Assembly (NCBI GenBank): GCA_937896505.1
Contig: CALBNP010000203.1
Span: forward strand, 7,224-71,223
DNA length: 64,000 nucleotides
Direction: 5' to 3'
From: an uncultured Bacteroidales bacterium
GTDB lineage: Bacteria; Bacteroidota; Bacteroidia; Bacteroidales; F082
A program made the position numbers and the translations under genes. Shown here piece by piece: positions 1 to 10,100 of the stretch. Every line of letters starts with the position of its first letter. The stretch's first letter is position 1. The notes under the pieces are model-generated. The model saw only the letters and a list, made by a program, of their open reading frames with translations, was not told where the DNA came from and did not search any database.

Positions 1-775
1 GGGCATTGCCATCGGGTTGTTGGCGAATCAAGATGTTATCGAAAGCACCCGTTCCACCTTGTGAATGGAAGAACACGCCATCCCAAACCTGGTAGTCCGA
101 CATGTTGCCCGAACCTGGCGTAAGGTGCATGTTGACATTGGTGGCAGCAGCCTGCTGAATCCATTCGCCATCGCAATTCGGCATCACGAAAACCGTAACG
201 GAGCCTTCGCCACCGAAGGCATTGAAATCGAACGACATCTTGTAGCGTGCCCAACCGCCGTCCTCATAATCGAAGGCCACCGAAGTGCCATTAGGCAGAT
301 TCAGTGTGGAATGGTTGTCGGCACCTTCCTGCTTGATGCGGATATACACGCCGCCATCGTTGTCGGTCATGCCGGGAAGGATGTTGCCATCGCCATCGCC
401 ATCGAAGCCGACACCAAAGAAGCAACCCCACCAGTTGCGCTGCACATCGATTTCAAAATCCATGATGCCGCCATTTTGGAACGAAAAGTTGAAATTGTCG
501 GAAGCCTTGCGTGTAGCGGTACGGCCCACACCAGGACCGCCGTATGGATACCACACTGCCACCGACTCGTCGGGCGACATATCAGAGCCACACACATAGT
601 CAATGTCAAAATCCTGTGAGTTACCTGCGGTCTGGTAATGTGTTGACCAACCATCACGGCCATTCAGGCATTGCGTTCCCGTCTGCAAATTATTGAAATC
701 GTAAATGTATTCGACTTGAGCTGAAAGCGTAAAACTGAACAGCACACCAAGAATGAGGAATAATGATTTCTTCAT
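1..775 (-). CDS. Secreted protein with laminin G-like N-terminal domain (C-terminus outside window)
   Basis: The frame is open from an ATG at 775 to the left edge of the window, giving 258 codons with no stop. The first ~20 residues are a clear signal peptide ending TLSAQ. What follows resembles the N-terminal ~290 residues of the PNGase F-like protein at 2709-5378: both have FDFN near the start, an xNG(R/Q)DGW motif, a WWGxxFGxGxDGDGDG stretch, a DGG(V/I)Y motif, and end the domain with FDN. This suggests a concanavalin/laminin-G-like beta-sandwich. The sequence seen contains no catalytic domain. By analogy with its paralogue it may carry a T9SS sorting domain downstream, but that is inference. 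It has its own promoter (800-829) and is separated from proS by a terminator. Confidence 0.8.
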   Translation of the reverse strand, partial: MKKSLFLILGVLFSFTLSAQVEYIYDFNNLQTGTQCLNGRDGWSTHYQTAGNSQDFDIDYVCGSDMSPDESVAVWYPYGGPGVGRTATRKASDNFNFSFQNGGIMDFEIDVQRNWWGCFFGVGFDGDGDGNILPGMTDNDGGVYIRIKQEGADNHSTLNLPNGTSVAFDYEDGGWARYKMSFDFNAFGGEGSVTVFVMPNCDGEWIQQAAATNVNMHLTPGSGNMSDYQVWDGVFFHSQGGTGAFDNILIRQQPDGNA

Positions 776-799
776 AGTAGATTGATTTTTAAATTTGTG

Positions 800-829
800 C
801 AAAAATAGGAATTATCGGAAAAACTGCAA
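800..829 (-). promoter_or_regulatory. Promoter of the truncated secreted-protein gene
   Basis: On the minus strand the -7 element TATTTTTG (800-807) is preceded, after exactly 19 nt, by TTG (827-829). This matches the Bacteroidales primary-sigma pattern TTG-N19-TAnnTTTG. It lies 24 nt before the ATG at 775. Confidence 0.65.
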
Positions 830-848
830 TGATATTTGAGCATAACGC

Positions 849-877
849 AAAAAAAGGCAGCCTTGAAAGGCTGCCTT
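849..877 (-). terminator. Rho-independent terminator of proS
   Basis: Read on the minus strand, a 7-bp GC-rich stem (GGCAGCC / GGCTGCC, loop TTTCAA) is followed by a run of T. It begins 22 nt after the proS stop codon and insulates the next gene. Confidence 0.85.
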
Positions 878-898
878 ATCTAAACGTATGTGATAACC

Positions 899-2626
899 TT
901 AGTCTTCAGGAGTCAGTGCTGCAATCATCTCGTTGATTTTTGCCTTCACTTCGTCAACGAAGTTGTCAGGATTCAAGTCGGCCTTGAACGACTTGTCGCG
1001 CGAAGCAAATTCGAGAGCACCGCGTTCAAGCGAACGTGGGCTGACCACAATGCGCAACGGCACACCCAGCAAGTCGGCATCAGAGAACATGACTCCAGCG
1101 CTGATGTTGCGGTCGTCGTAAATGACTTCAACGCCAGCCTTCTTGAGGTCGTCGTAAACCTTGTCGGCCACGCGGCGAACATTCTCGTCGCCCACCTTCA
1201 AGGCGCACACTTCAACTTGCCATGGAGCGATAGTGATAGGCCAAATAGGACCATTGTCGTCGTGACGCACTTGGCAAACCGAAGCGATAAGACGACCGAC
1301 ACCGATGCCATAGCAACCCATGATAGGATACTTCAGCGTGTTGTCGGAATCGAGATATTGCATGTTCATCGACTCGGTGTATTTGGTGCCGAGTTGGAAG
1401 ATGTTACCCACTTCGATGCCACGGCTGATGGTAATGCTGTGCTTGCCGCACACTGGGCAAATGCCACCTTCGGTAGCCTTGGCAAGACTTGCATATTCCA
1501 CTTCGCCAAGGTCGCGAGCCATGTTCATTCCTTTGTAGTGATAATCCACCTTGTTGGCACCAGCCACAAACGAGTTCATGGTCTTCAGCGATTCGTCGTA
1601 AACCACGGTGATGCCTTCAGGCAGACCCTTCGGGCCGATGAAACCAGCGCAGATGCCCATGTCAGGAGTGACATTGGCTGCATGGACTTCAGCACCAATC
1701 AGGTTGCGGAGCTTTGTCTCGTTCACTTCGAGGTCGCCACGGAGGAATACGATGACCAGCGAGTCGTCCATATTGCGTTGATAGAGAACGGCTTTGCACG
1801 AGTTAATCGGGTCGGTGTGCAAGAAGTTGCAAACCTCTTCGATGGTTTTTTGACCAGGGGTGTGCACCTCTTCCAAAGGCTCGATGGCGCAAGGTTCGTT
1901 GTGGACGATGCAATCGGCAGCTTCGCTGTTCGAACGGTAGCCGCATTCAGGGCAAATGACGATAGTGTCTTCACCTATGTCGGTCAAGAGCATGAACTCG
2001 TGCGAAATGCGACCGCCCATCATGCCTGAATCGGACTTCACGGCCACCACTTCTGGCACACCGCAACGGGTGAAAATGCGTTCGTAGGAACGATAAGCCA
2101 AGGCATAATAACGTTCGAGGTCTTCTTGTGAAGTGTGGAACGAGTAGGCATCCTTCATCGTGAATTCACGAGTACGGATAAGGCCACCACGCGAACGAGG
2201 TTCATCGCGGAACTTGGTCTGGATCTGATAGATCATGAAAGGAAACTGCGTGTAGCTCTTGGCGGCATCGCGGGCCAGTTGCACGGCGGCCTCTTCGTGA
2301 GTCATACCCAACACCATGTCAACGCCATTGCGGTCCTTGAAACGGAGCAGTTCGGAACCGATGCTGTTGAAACGACCCGATTCTTGCCAAAGCGTGCCAG
2401 GCATCACCACGGGGAACATCACTTCTTGGCCGTCGATGCGGTCCATTTCCTCACGGAGGATGTTCTCAATCTTCTTGGCAATGCGCTTGCCAGGCATGAA
2501 AAACGAAAATACGCCGGTGCCGACCGACTTGATGTAGGCGCCACGAACCATAAGGGCTTGGCTGTCGATGGTGCAATCGGCCGGAGCCTTCTTGAACCTT
2601 TCACCTAATAATGCAGAAACTTTCAT
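899..2626 (-). CDS. proS: Prolyl-tRNA synthetase
   Basis: 575 residues, the usual length of the bacterial-type (type 1) enzyme, which charges tRNA-Pro with proline in the cytoplasm. Class II synthetase features are visible: an N-terminal stretch FMPGKRIAKKIENILREE, then QEVMFPVVMP, motif 2 around TKFRDEPRSRGGLIRTREF, a large inserted region in the middle (the editing INS domain of type 1 enzymes), motif 3 YGIGVGR near residue 445, and a C-terminal anticodon-binding domain (PWQVEV...). The ATG at 2626 begins MKVSALLGERFKK, as expected. It is a single-gene unit with its own promoter and terminator, placed between two paralogous secreted-protein genes. Confidence 0.97.
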   Translation of the reverse strand: MKVSALLGERFKKAPADCTIDSQALMVRGAYIKSVGTGVFSFFMPGKRIAKKIENILREEMDRIDGQEVMFPVVMPGTLWQESGRFNSIGSELLRFKDRNGVDMVLGMTHEEAAVQLARDAAKSYTQFPFMIYQIQTKFRDEPRSRGGLIRTREFTMKDAYSFHTSQEDLERYYALAYRSYERIFTRCGVPEVVAVKSDSGMMGGRISHEFMLLTDIGEDTIVICPECGYRSNSEAADCIVHNEPCAIEPLEEVHTPGQKTIEEVCNFLHTDPINSCKAVLYQRNMDDSLVIVFLRGDLEVNETKLRNLIGAEVHAANVTPDMGICAGFIGPKGLPEGITVVYDESLKTMNSFVAGANKVDYHYKGMNMARDLGEVEYASLAKATEGGICPVCGKHSITISRGIEVGNIFQLGTKYTESMNMQYLDSDNTLKYPIMGCYGIGVGRLIASVCQVRHDDNGPIWPITIAPWQVEVCALKVGDENVRRVADKVYDDLKKAGVEVIYDDRNISAGVMFSDADLLGVPLRIVVSPRSLERGALEFASRDKSFKADLNPDNFVDEVKAKINEMIAALTPED

Positions 2627-2675
2627 TGTAACTATCTGATATTTATTTGTTTGACTATTACGAGTTTTGAGGGTG

Positions 2676-2705
2676 CAAAATTAGTCAATTTATTGGAAAC
2701 CTCAA
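2676..2705 (-). promoter_or_regulatory. Promoter of proS
   Basis: Minus-strand TAATTTTG (2676-2683) with TTG (2703-2705) exactly 19 nt upstream. The 5' leader is about 45 nt. The -33 element sits just beyond the stop codon of the PNGase F-like gene. Confidence 0.65.
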
Positions 2706-2708
2706 CAC

Positions 2709-5378
2709 TTAATTTTGGATGACAACCTTTCTCGTAATCAGCTTACCACCAATGATATGGACGAAATAGAGACCCGATGGGAGATCGCTCACATCGATAG
2801 TTGCCGAACCTTTCAGACTGAATCCACGCACCTTAACGCCTTGAGCATTAATGATACGGACACTGGCGCTACCCTTGTCATAATCTGTTGTGATTGTCAT
2901 GTGACCTTTTGCAGGGTTAGGAGTAATGGTCACTTCGAATGGGTCGGCGTCAACATTTGGCAATTCAGGAACATCGGTCAAAATGGTGGTGTTGTGACTA
3001 TATGTCACCAGCTTGCCAGAGACTTTCAGGAGTGGATTGCTTGAGTTGTCACAGTTCGGGCAGCTGTTTTGGCCACTGACACAGTCAGGATAGTTGGGGT
3101 GGCACTGGTCAACATAAGTTGGGTCGAACTCATAGAGAATGTCTGCCTTGCCATCGTTGAGATAGTCGTCGAGGCTATAGTCCCACACCATAGCCATGCT
3201 ACCTGGGCACCAGCCAGCACGGGGATAGGTCCAAGTGCCGTTTTGAGGTTGGCAGCCAGCTGGGTTAGGACTGCAGGTTTCCCACAGATGCTGTGTATAG
3301 ACCAGACCACCATTGATATTGATGTTATGGGTAGCTTCATAGAACTCAGCAGCGTTACCTGTGTTATAGACTCCGTTCTGGGTGTCGCTCCAATTGTGTC
3401 CCGAAGTGGTAAGTTGAAGTTTTGCCTTCTCTACGCATGGGTCGAATTCCACCGTACGCATTGGGAGCGGGCAAAGGTTTTCATAGTCACCAAAAGCAAA
3501 GCTGCCATACCACAACTCTTGCATGTCAACGTATGGATATTCTGGAGTGCCTTTGGTGTATTCGAAGACAGCAGTTGGGCAGTAGCCATCGCCTGTCGAA
3601 TATGATTCGCAATAGTATTCGAACTCGACGAGTCCTTGCAACACGGTGGTGAAATCGGTCACATCCAAATCATCGATGCATTCAACACCGAATGGGGTGA
3701 TGTAACGGCAGAGTTCTACCCATTCGCCACGGTAGTTCTTCACACGGCAGTGGCTTTCATGGTCGTAGGTGTTGCAGTTGCCATTCACACAGTTGTGGTG
3801 ATAATGCAAATTGATGGCCTTAAAGGCATTGACGTGCGTTGGGAACGGGAAATCGCCATAGGCAGTAAATTCAGAGGTATTTACCACCACCTCGCCATTG
3901 AGAGCCGAAATGTTCATATCATCAAAGTTGGTGCTAACCTCAAAAGTATTGGAAGCAGTAGTGACCTTGCCACCTGTTTGGGTGATTGACACGGTCATGT
4001 TATATGTACCTTCGCCTGATGGAGTCCAAGTGGTGTACCAATAGCCGTTATCTGGGTCATCTAGATAGTCGGTCTTCAAAGTCAGCACCTGACCATCGAC
4101 GTTGCACTTCACCTCTTCAAATTTCAGGACACCAGGATGTTCGATATAGGCGCTCAACACCACCATAACTGGATTCTCAAAGTCGGGCATATACACCTTT
4201 GTGCCTTCGTAAGGACGACGGATGGTGATTTCAGGAGTATAGTTGTTAGGATCGACTACATAGAACGTACGTGTTACGGATGGAGCCGATTGCCATTGGG
4301 TGCCATCGCCAGGTTGCACGGCACGGACCTTCACTGAACCTTCTTCACCGGTGAGGGTAAGGATGTTGCCTTCAATGGTGGCAGGACCTTGGACAAGTTC
4401 AAATGTCACAGGCAGGCCCGAAGTAGCTGTAGCTTCAAGGGTGATAGGCTCGTTATAAACCAACTGGTCATTAATTTCAGCAAAGTCGATGAACTGTGCG
4501 GTCAGTCCGCCAGCAATATGACGTACGGTGAAGTTGTCGAAGCCACCCCAACCGCTGTTCAGCATGAAGATGTGGTGCCACATGGCTGGGTCAAATTTGT
4601 CGCCACTGCCAGGGGTGAGTCCAGCGTTGACGCCTTGGCATTCTGGAACAGCTTCCCATTCTGCATTTAAATCGTCATACTTCATGAACAAGGTGACGGC
4701 ACCAGCACCATCGTTGGCATCAAGGTCGATGGAAATTTTCCAACGGTACCAGTGTTTCTCTTCTCCAATGGGCAAGACATTGCTCGTGATGACGTTGTTA
4801 GGCAGCACCACACCATTCATGAAAACAGGGTTAGTTGGGTTAGGTCCTGTCATCATCATATAGATACCACCATCAGGAGATGTGCTGTTCTCATTAGGAT
4901 AAATAGGTTCGTAAAGTGCATTTGTAGAAGAGGCCTTACGCACAGGAGGAAGCACCGAGCCATCGCCATCGCCGTCATAGCCGATGCCGAATAAGTCGCC
5001 CCACCATTCGCGCAACATGTCGCATTCCACCTCAATGACGCCACCCGTCGAAAAGTCGAAGCCATATTGGGTGATGTCGTGTGTTGCGATGTCGCCAAAA
5101 CTGGTACCAGAAGCGTCCGAGAACACACCGATGGTCTCGTCAGCGGTAGGCGTTGGAGCTGAGGTGCCCCAGAAATGGCCCATGTAGTCGGTGTACAATG
5201 GAGAGAATGAACCATTGCCTGCACTATGCACACGGACATACCAGCCATCTTGACCATTGAGGACATGATTTGGATTTTCTCCAAATTCATAATCATTGAA
5301 ATCGAAAGTCTTTTCAACTTGTGCATTCATCCCAAAGGAAAAGCACAAAAGCATGAGGATTAGAGATAGTTTTTTCAT
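2709..5378 (-). CDS. Secreted PNGase F-like peptide-N-glycosidase with T9SS sorting domain
   Basis: 889 residues. Order: signal peptide (1-20, ending MNAQ); laminin-G-like domain (~21-290); two Ig/FN-like domains (~292-480); a peptide-N-glycosidase F module (~490-800); T9SS type A C-terminal sorting domain (~812-889). The PNGase module aligns by eye with Elizabethkingia PNGase F. FPFPxxV..K.I matches FTFPADV..K.I; NCVNGNCNTYD539 matches the segment holding catalytic Asp60; YYCE591S matches the segment with Glu118; NAAE678F matches CAE206W; and the C-terminal hallmark RAGWCPG is intact. The Cys51-Cys56 and Cys231-Cys252 pairs have counterparts; the Cys204-Cys208 pair is replaced by Ala and Tyr. 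The family cleaves N-glycans from asparagine outside the cell. It lies 42 nt behind susD and is probably the last gene of that operon. Confidence 0.85.
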   Translation of the reverse strand: MKKLSLILMLLCFSFGMNAQVEKTFDFNDYEFGENPNHVLNGQDGWYVRVHSAGNGSFSPLYTDYMGHFWGTSAPTPTADETIGVFSDASGTSFGDIATHDITQYGFDFSTGGVIEVECDMLREWWGDLFGIGYDGDGDGSVLPPVRKASSTNALYEPIYPNENSTSPDGGIYMMMTGPNPTNPVFMNGVVLPNNVITSNVLPIGEEKHWYRWKISIDLDANDGAGAVTLFMKYDDLNAEWEAVPECQGVNAGLTPGSGDKFDPAMWHHIFMLNSGWGGFDNFTVRHIAGGLTAQFIDFAEINDQLVYNEPITLEATATSGLPVTFELVQGPATIEGNILTLTGEEGSVKVRAVQPGDGTQWQSAPSVTRTFYVVDPNNYTPEITIRRPYEGTKVYMPDFENPVMVVLSAYIEHPGVLKFEEVKCNVDGQVLTLKTDYLDDPDNGYWYTTWTPSGEGTYNMTVSITQTGGKVTTASNTFEVSTNFDDMNISALNGEVVVNTSEFTAYGDFPFPTHVNAFKAINLHYHHNCVNGNCNTYDHESHCRVKNYRGEWVELCRYITPFGVECIDDLDVTDFTTVLQGLVEFEYYCESYSTGDGYCPTAVFEYTKGTPEYPYVDMQELWYGSFAFGDYENLCPLPMRTVEFDPCVEKAKLQLTTSGHNWSDTQNGVYNTGNAAEFYEATHNININGGLVYTQHLWETCSPNPAGCQPQNGTWTYPRAGWCPGSMAMVWDYSLDDYLNDGKADILYEFDPTYVDQCHPNYPDCVSGQNSCPNCDNSSNPLLKVSGKLVTYSHNTTILTDVPELPNVDADPFEVTITPNPAKGHMTITTDYDKGSASVRIINAQGVKVRGFSLKGSATIDVSDLPSGLYFVHIIGGKLITRKVVIQN

Positions 5379-5420
5379 AACTGCTAATTTATTATTTTGA
5401 ACATGTTGTTTTATGACTAG

Positions 5421-7103
5421 TTATTCGTTCCACCACACCCTGGTCTGTCTTGTGTCGCCATGCGACATGCGAGTGAGCTGTTGGGTGTAATTGTCATGAT
5501 TATATTCGATTTCTTTCTGTGGATATTCCAAGCGGAAAGAAGTCAGCTTAGCATGATCGGTGGTTGTTGGGGTCCTCATAGTGCGGCGAGCCAAAGCCCA
5601 AGCCTCCCATGGTTGACGGAAGAGGTTAAGCCAACGTTGCTGATAGATAATATCCAGATACTGAATATTATCTTGTATGCCTGACGACCAAACTAAAGCG
5701 TTCATCACGTTTGAGGCCATTATGTTGCTCCAACCCCAGATGTCTTGATTCTTAATGCGTTCGGTGTATTGCGGATAGAAATAAGTCCAACGCGAGGTGT
5801 TTTGTGGCAAATGCGTCCAAAAGAGAAATGACTGATAGATGCCTTGAAAGACCAACTGGTCTAATTCCATGAGTGAAAGAGAAATCTCTCCAATGCCACG
5901 AGCAGCGATTTCGGCTTTCATGAATAGCACGTCAGCGTAGGTGACAAATAACTGTGGGACGTATTTCTCATCGCGAGTGAGATAGTAGTTGAAAGGCGAA
6001 TAGAGGCAAGCAGGGCCTTTGAAGGTATAGTTGGCATCACGCGACTGGGCGTAAGGCGAACCGCCTTCGGTAGGTGTCTCTGCCGTGTGAATCTGTGGAT
6101 ACGGACGCCATGCTCCATCAGGAAGACTGTCGTTCTTGTGGCTCGTGTCGAAGAAAATGAAGGCACGGTAGTCGAAGATGCCACTGCCATCCAAGGCTTC
6201 GGTCGATGAAAGCACAGTCCACACCGTCTCACCCATACGCAAGTTCTTGTGTTCGCGGAACGACCAGTTGACATCCCAACTCGTGCCCAACAAACTAGGC
6301 CACAAAGCAATTGCACCATAGGTTGGACTTCCACCACCTTGGCTCAACATCGTGAATTGATAATTATAGGCATCAACCAACAATGGTGTTGCAAACTCAG
6401 GTTTTTTGTCGTACATACGCAAACCATGGCGCAAGATAAGCGCATTGGCAAAGTCGGCCCAATACTTGTAGTTGTTGCTGAGCAAAACATCATAAGGCAA
6501 CTTATAGTATTCGTTGCCGTTGATGGTAGTGATCGAATCGGCATACAGAAGGTCGCGCGACCACACCAATTCTTTCAAAAGTGTGTCATAGATTTTCTCT
6601 TGGGTATCCCATGCAGGTTTCATCGTGCTCTGCGACGAGGCATTGTCCCAAATGCGACCAGCCTCTGAGTAAGGTATATCGCCAAAGATATCGGTGACCT
6701 TAAAGGTTTGGTAGGCCTTCAAGATGTTGAGTTGGGCGCGCACTTTGTCGCATACGAAATCGTCTCCCTGTTCAGCACAATAATTGTCGAAACGTTTTTC
6801 CAACTCACGAATGTTCGACAACATGAGATAGTAGTCAGACCAAACGCTCGAAGTACCAACCTGTGAATTACCCCAAGCCTCTGAAGTCAAAGCACCGAGT
6901 TCCGTTTCAGGATACCAAATTTCGTTTTGCAAATAGAACTGTTCGTTCATGTTCTGTTGCATCGACTGCACAACACCATTAAACAGGGCTTCCATGGTCG
7001 TTCCCGTTGGCGAAAACGGGTCTTTGTTCATTTCATTGAAGCCTTTAGTGCAAGCCGAAAATGTAACGGCAAAAACAATTGCTATGATTGATAATTTCTT
7101 CAT
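5421..7103 (-). CDS. SusD/RagB-like surface glycan-binding lipoprotein
   Basis: 560 residues from the ATG at 7103 (MKKLSIIAIV...), chosen over an ATG six codons upstream because it begins directly with a lipoprotein signal whose lipobox is FSAC, followed by TKGFNEMNKDPFSP as in SusD_2-type proteins. The body is rich in W/Y and has the helical TPR-like SusD pattern (QMNEQFYLQNEIWYPETELG, NILKAYQTFKVTDIFGDIPYSEAG), and the C-terminal region has WxxLxRQPWEAWALARRTMRTPTT. SusD proteins sit over SusC barrels on the cell surface and capture ligand. It starts 20 nt after the susC stop and precedes the PNGase F-like gene, so the ligand is plausibly an N-glycan or glycopeptide (inference). Confidence 0.92.
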   Translation of the reverse strand: MKKLSIIAIVFAVTFSACTKGFNEMNKDPFSPTGTTMEALFNGVVQSMQQNMNEQFYLQNEIWYPETELGALTSEAWGNSQVGTSSVWSDYYLMLSNIRELEKRFDNYCAEQGDDFVCDKVRAQLNILKAYQTFKVTDIFGDIPYSEAGRIWDNASSQSTMKPAWDTQEKIYDTLLKELVWSRDLLYADSITTINGNEYYKLPYDVLLSNNYKYWADFANALILRHGLRMYDKKPEFATPLLVDAYNYQFTMLSQGGGSPTYGAIALWPSLLGTSWDVNWSFREHKNLRMGETVWTVLSSTEALDGSGIFDYRAFIFFDTSHKNDSLPDGAWRPYPQIHTAETPTEGGSPYAQSRDANYTFKGPACLYSPFNYYLTRDEKYVPQLFVTYADVLFMKAEIAARGIGEISLSLMELDQLVFQGIYQSFLFWTHLPQNTSRWTYFYPQYTERIKNQDIWGWSNIMASNVMNALVWSSGIQDNIQYLDIIYQQRWLNLFRQPWEAWALARRTMRTPTTTDHAKLTSFRLEYPQKEIEYNHDNYTQQLTRMSHGDTRQTRVWWNE

Positions 7104-7123
7104 TTTCAATTTCCTTTCCATAA

Positions 7124-10100
7124 TTACAAACTAACCTTAAACGAAAGCATAAATGATCTTGTTCCTGGATAGGAGGCATATTCCAAACCTTGTGCATTAC
7201 CCGAACCTTGCGTTCCTTCAGGATTGATGTTGTCAGGCAAGGTCTTGAAGAAGTAGAACAAGTCGCGACCCACCAGCGAGACGGAAACCTTCTTGAAGAA
7301 ATAACCGCCATCGCCCTTACCGAGTTGTTCGCGCTTCTTTGACCATCGGTCGAGCGGTAAATCATAGGTGAGCGAAAGTTCGCGCATCTTAATCCAAGTG
7401 TTATTCACAATGCCAGGAGTGCTGAGGATGTTGCCCCAACCACCGAAGTTTGGCATGTATTTATAGAGATAATGCACTACATTGTCGTTCTCAACAGCTT
7501 CTCCCGTCTCTGTGTTGATGCAATAGCCTGGCAGAATCACACCATAGTTTCCAATGAAGTTGCCGTTGGCATCATAGTATGGCAAGCCGTTGCCTTCGCG
7601 TTCATATAAAGTCTCAGGGCTTTGACCCGTTTGCATGCCGATCACATAAGAGGCGCAATAGATATCGCCACCCAACTTAGCGTCAACCAAGGCATAGAGT
7701 GAGAAATCCTTGTAGGAAGCTCTAAGGTTGATACCGCCAGTCACGAGTGGTGCACAGTTGCCAATTGGCACTCTGTTTTCGGTTTTCAGATAAGTGGTAC
7801 CTGTCTCGTTGAGGAGTGGCAGCGGTTTACCGTTTTGGTCGTAGAAAGGTCCGACGACCGTACCATCGGCCATGGTGTACTTATAGACATAGTCCCATCC
7901 GTAAATGGTACCATAGTCTTCGCCTTCAGCCACGGCAATGGCAGGACCATTCGAGCCCCAAATCTCGGAAAGAAGATACATGTCGGAACCAGCCAAATCA
8001 ACGATGCGGTTCTTGTTGCGGGCAAGGTTGAGACCTAACTGAACGGCATAGTCCTTTCCTTGGGCAATGTCATAACTCATGATGGCTTCGATACCTTTAT
8101 TGGTGACCACACCCGTGTTGATTGTCACGTTGTTGGCTCCTGACGATGGAGCGAGAGGTGAGGAAAGAATCTGGTCCCACGAATAGATATTATAATAGGT
8201 GAAGTCAAGATTGAATCGGGCACCCAAACCAAGGTCCATACCTACTTCATAACTGCGTTGACGTTGCGGTTTCAGTTCCAATGGCGGAACGGTGGTAGGC
8301 AAGGTGGCCGAAAGTTGGTTGCCAAACGAACCTGTGTTGTAGGTGTAGGTCAGTTGATAAGGATCGGTGTCGGAAGCGGTCTGTGCCAATGAACCTCTAA
8401 ACTTAAGGAAGGTGACAGGACCCCAGTTCCATTTCTTGAAGGCCGAGGTCGGGACGAAGCTCAAGGTGGCCGAAGGATAGAAATACGAGTTGTTGTTTGA
8501 AGGCAGCGTTGACGACCAGTCGTTACGGCCTGTGACATCCAAGAACAACCAGTCGCTGTAGCTCATGTTGAAGAAACCATACACTGAGTTGACTTGTTTC
8601 TCCCACATCGACTCACCGAAGACACGCTCGTTGGCGTTTGAGTAGTTGTAGATTGTATATAGGTTAGCATAGGCCCATGTGCCTGACGAACCATTGATGC
8701 CATCGCGAAAACCATAATACTGTTCGCCACCAAACGAGAAACGGACGTTGAACTTCGAACCAAAGATCTTGTCCTTATATGCGGTGAGCAGGAAGTCCAT
8801 ATCGCGGGTCACCGAGTTCGTCTTGCTCTTCGAATAATAGCCACCTGCCATTCCGTCGATGGTGGTAGGCTTGTTCTTGGTGGTGTAGCTGTCGGCTGTC
8901 CAATCCAAAGCCACCTTTGCCGAGGCACTGAGCCAAGGTGTGATGTCGTACATCAACCGGACCGAACCATACATCTTGTCGCGGTCAAGGGTCGTATTGT
9001 TGTTATAGTAGGTCCAGAATGTGCTGTTATAGATATAGTTGTATGGATAGCCGTCAAACTGGTTCATCGTACCGTCAGGATTTTGGTAGGAGTTCACCTC
9101 AAGGCCTTTCCAGCTACGAGGCCAGCTATACAGCAATCCCTTGTTGAAGTTGCTGTTCGATTCACCAATTTCAGGCGAGTTCAAACGAAAATAGTCCAAA
9201 TAGTTGAATGCCACGTCAACCTTAATCTTGTCCGACACATTGATGAGCGAACCCACGTTAACGGTAGTCTGACGCAAGTTGCAGTTATCGATGATAGCAT
9301 CGGTACGCGAATCGGTGAACGAAACACGGATGCTACCAAAGTCGCCAGCATTCTGGAACGAGATATTGTTGTTCATCGTGTGACCATTCTTGAAGAGCAT
9401 CTTCAGATTGTCGGGTTGCGGAGAATAGTCGCGCACCACACCGTCCCACCAAAGAACGCTTTCGCCATTCATCGCCGGGCCCCAGCTTTGGGCACCACCA
9501 TAGTAGCCAAAAGTGGTATTGGTGGGTTCGCCAGCAGGACCATTATCAACGCTATAGATACCTGGATATTCATACACCTGGTTGCCGTTTTCGTCAACCA
9601 TCCCTTCGATAGGCGTCAAGGTCGGCGTGTTGAAGGTGATAGGACCGCCAGCACCATATTTGTTCTGCACGCTGCGGTACATGTAAGGTGTCGTAATCTT
9701 GAAGCCGCCCGAATAGGTGATACCCAAGCCTTTCTGCTTGCTACCTTTCTTGGTGGTGATGAGCACCACACCATTGCCGCCGCGCGAACCATAAAGAGCA
9801 GCTGCGGTAGGGCCTTTCAAGATGTCGAGGCTTTCGATGTCTTCCTCATTGATGTTGTTCAGTGCAGTACCCCAGTCGCGACCACCGCTCCATTCGGTCA
9901 AGCCGCCTTCGTTGGTCATCGGTACACCATCGACCACGATGAGAGGCTGGTTGTCGCCAAAGATACTGTTGTTACCACGGATAACGATACGCGACGAACC
10001 GCCATCGACGCCCGTCGGGTTGATGATTTGCACACCAGCCGAGCGACCGCTCAACGCGCTCACCACGTTGCCCGTTCCCGACTTTGCAATCATCTCGCCA

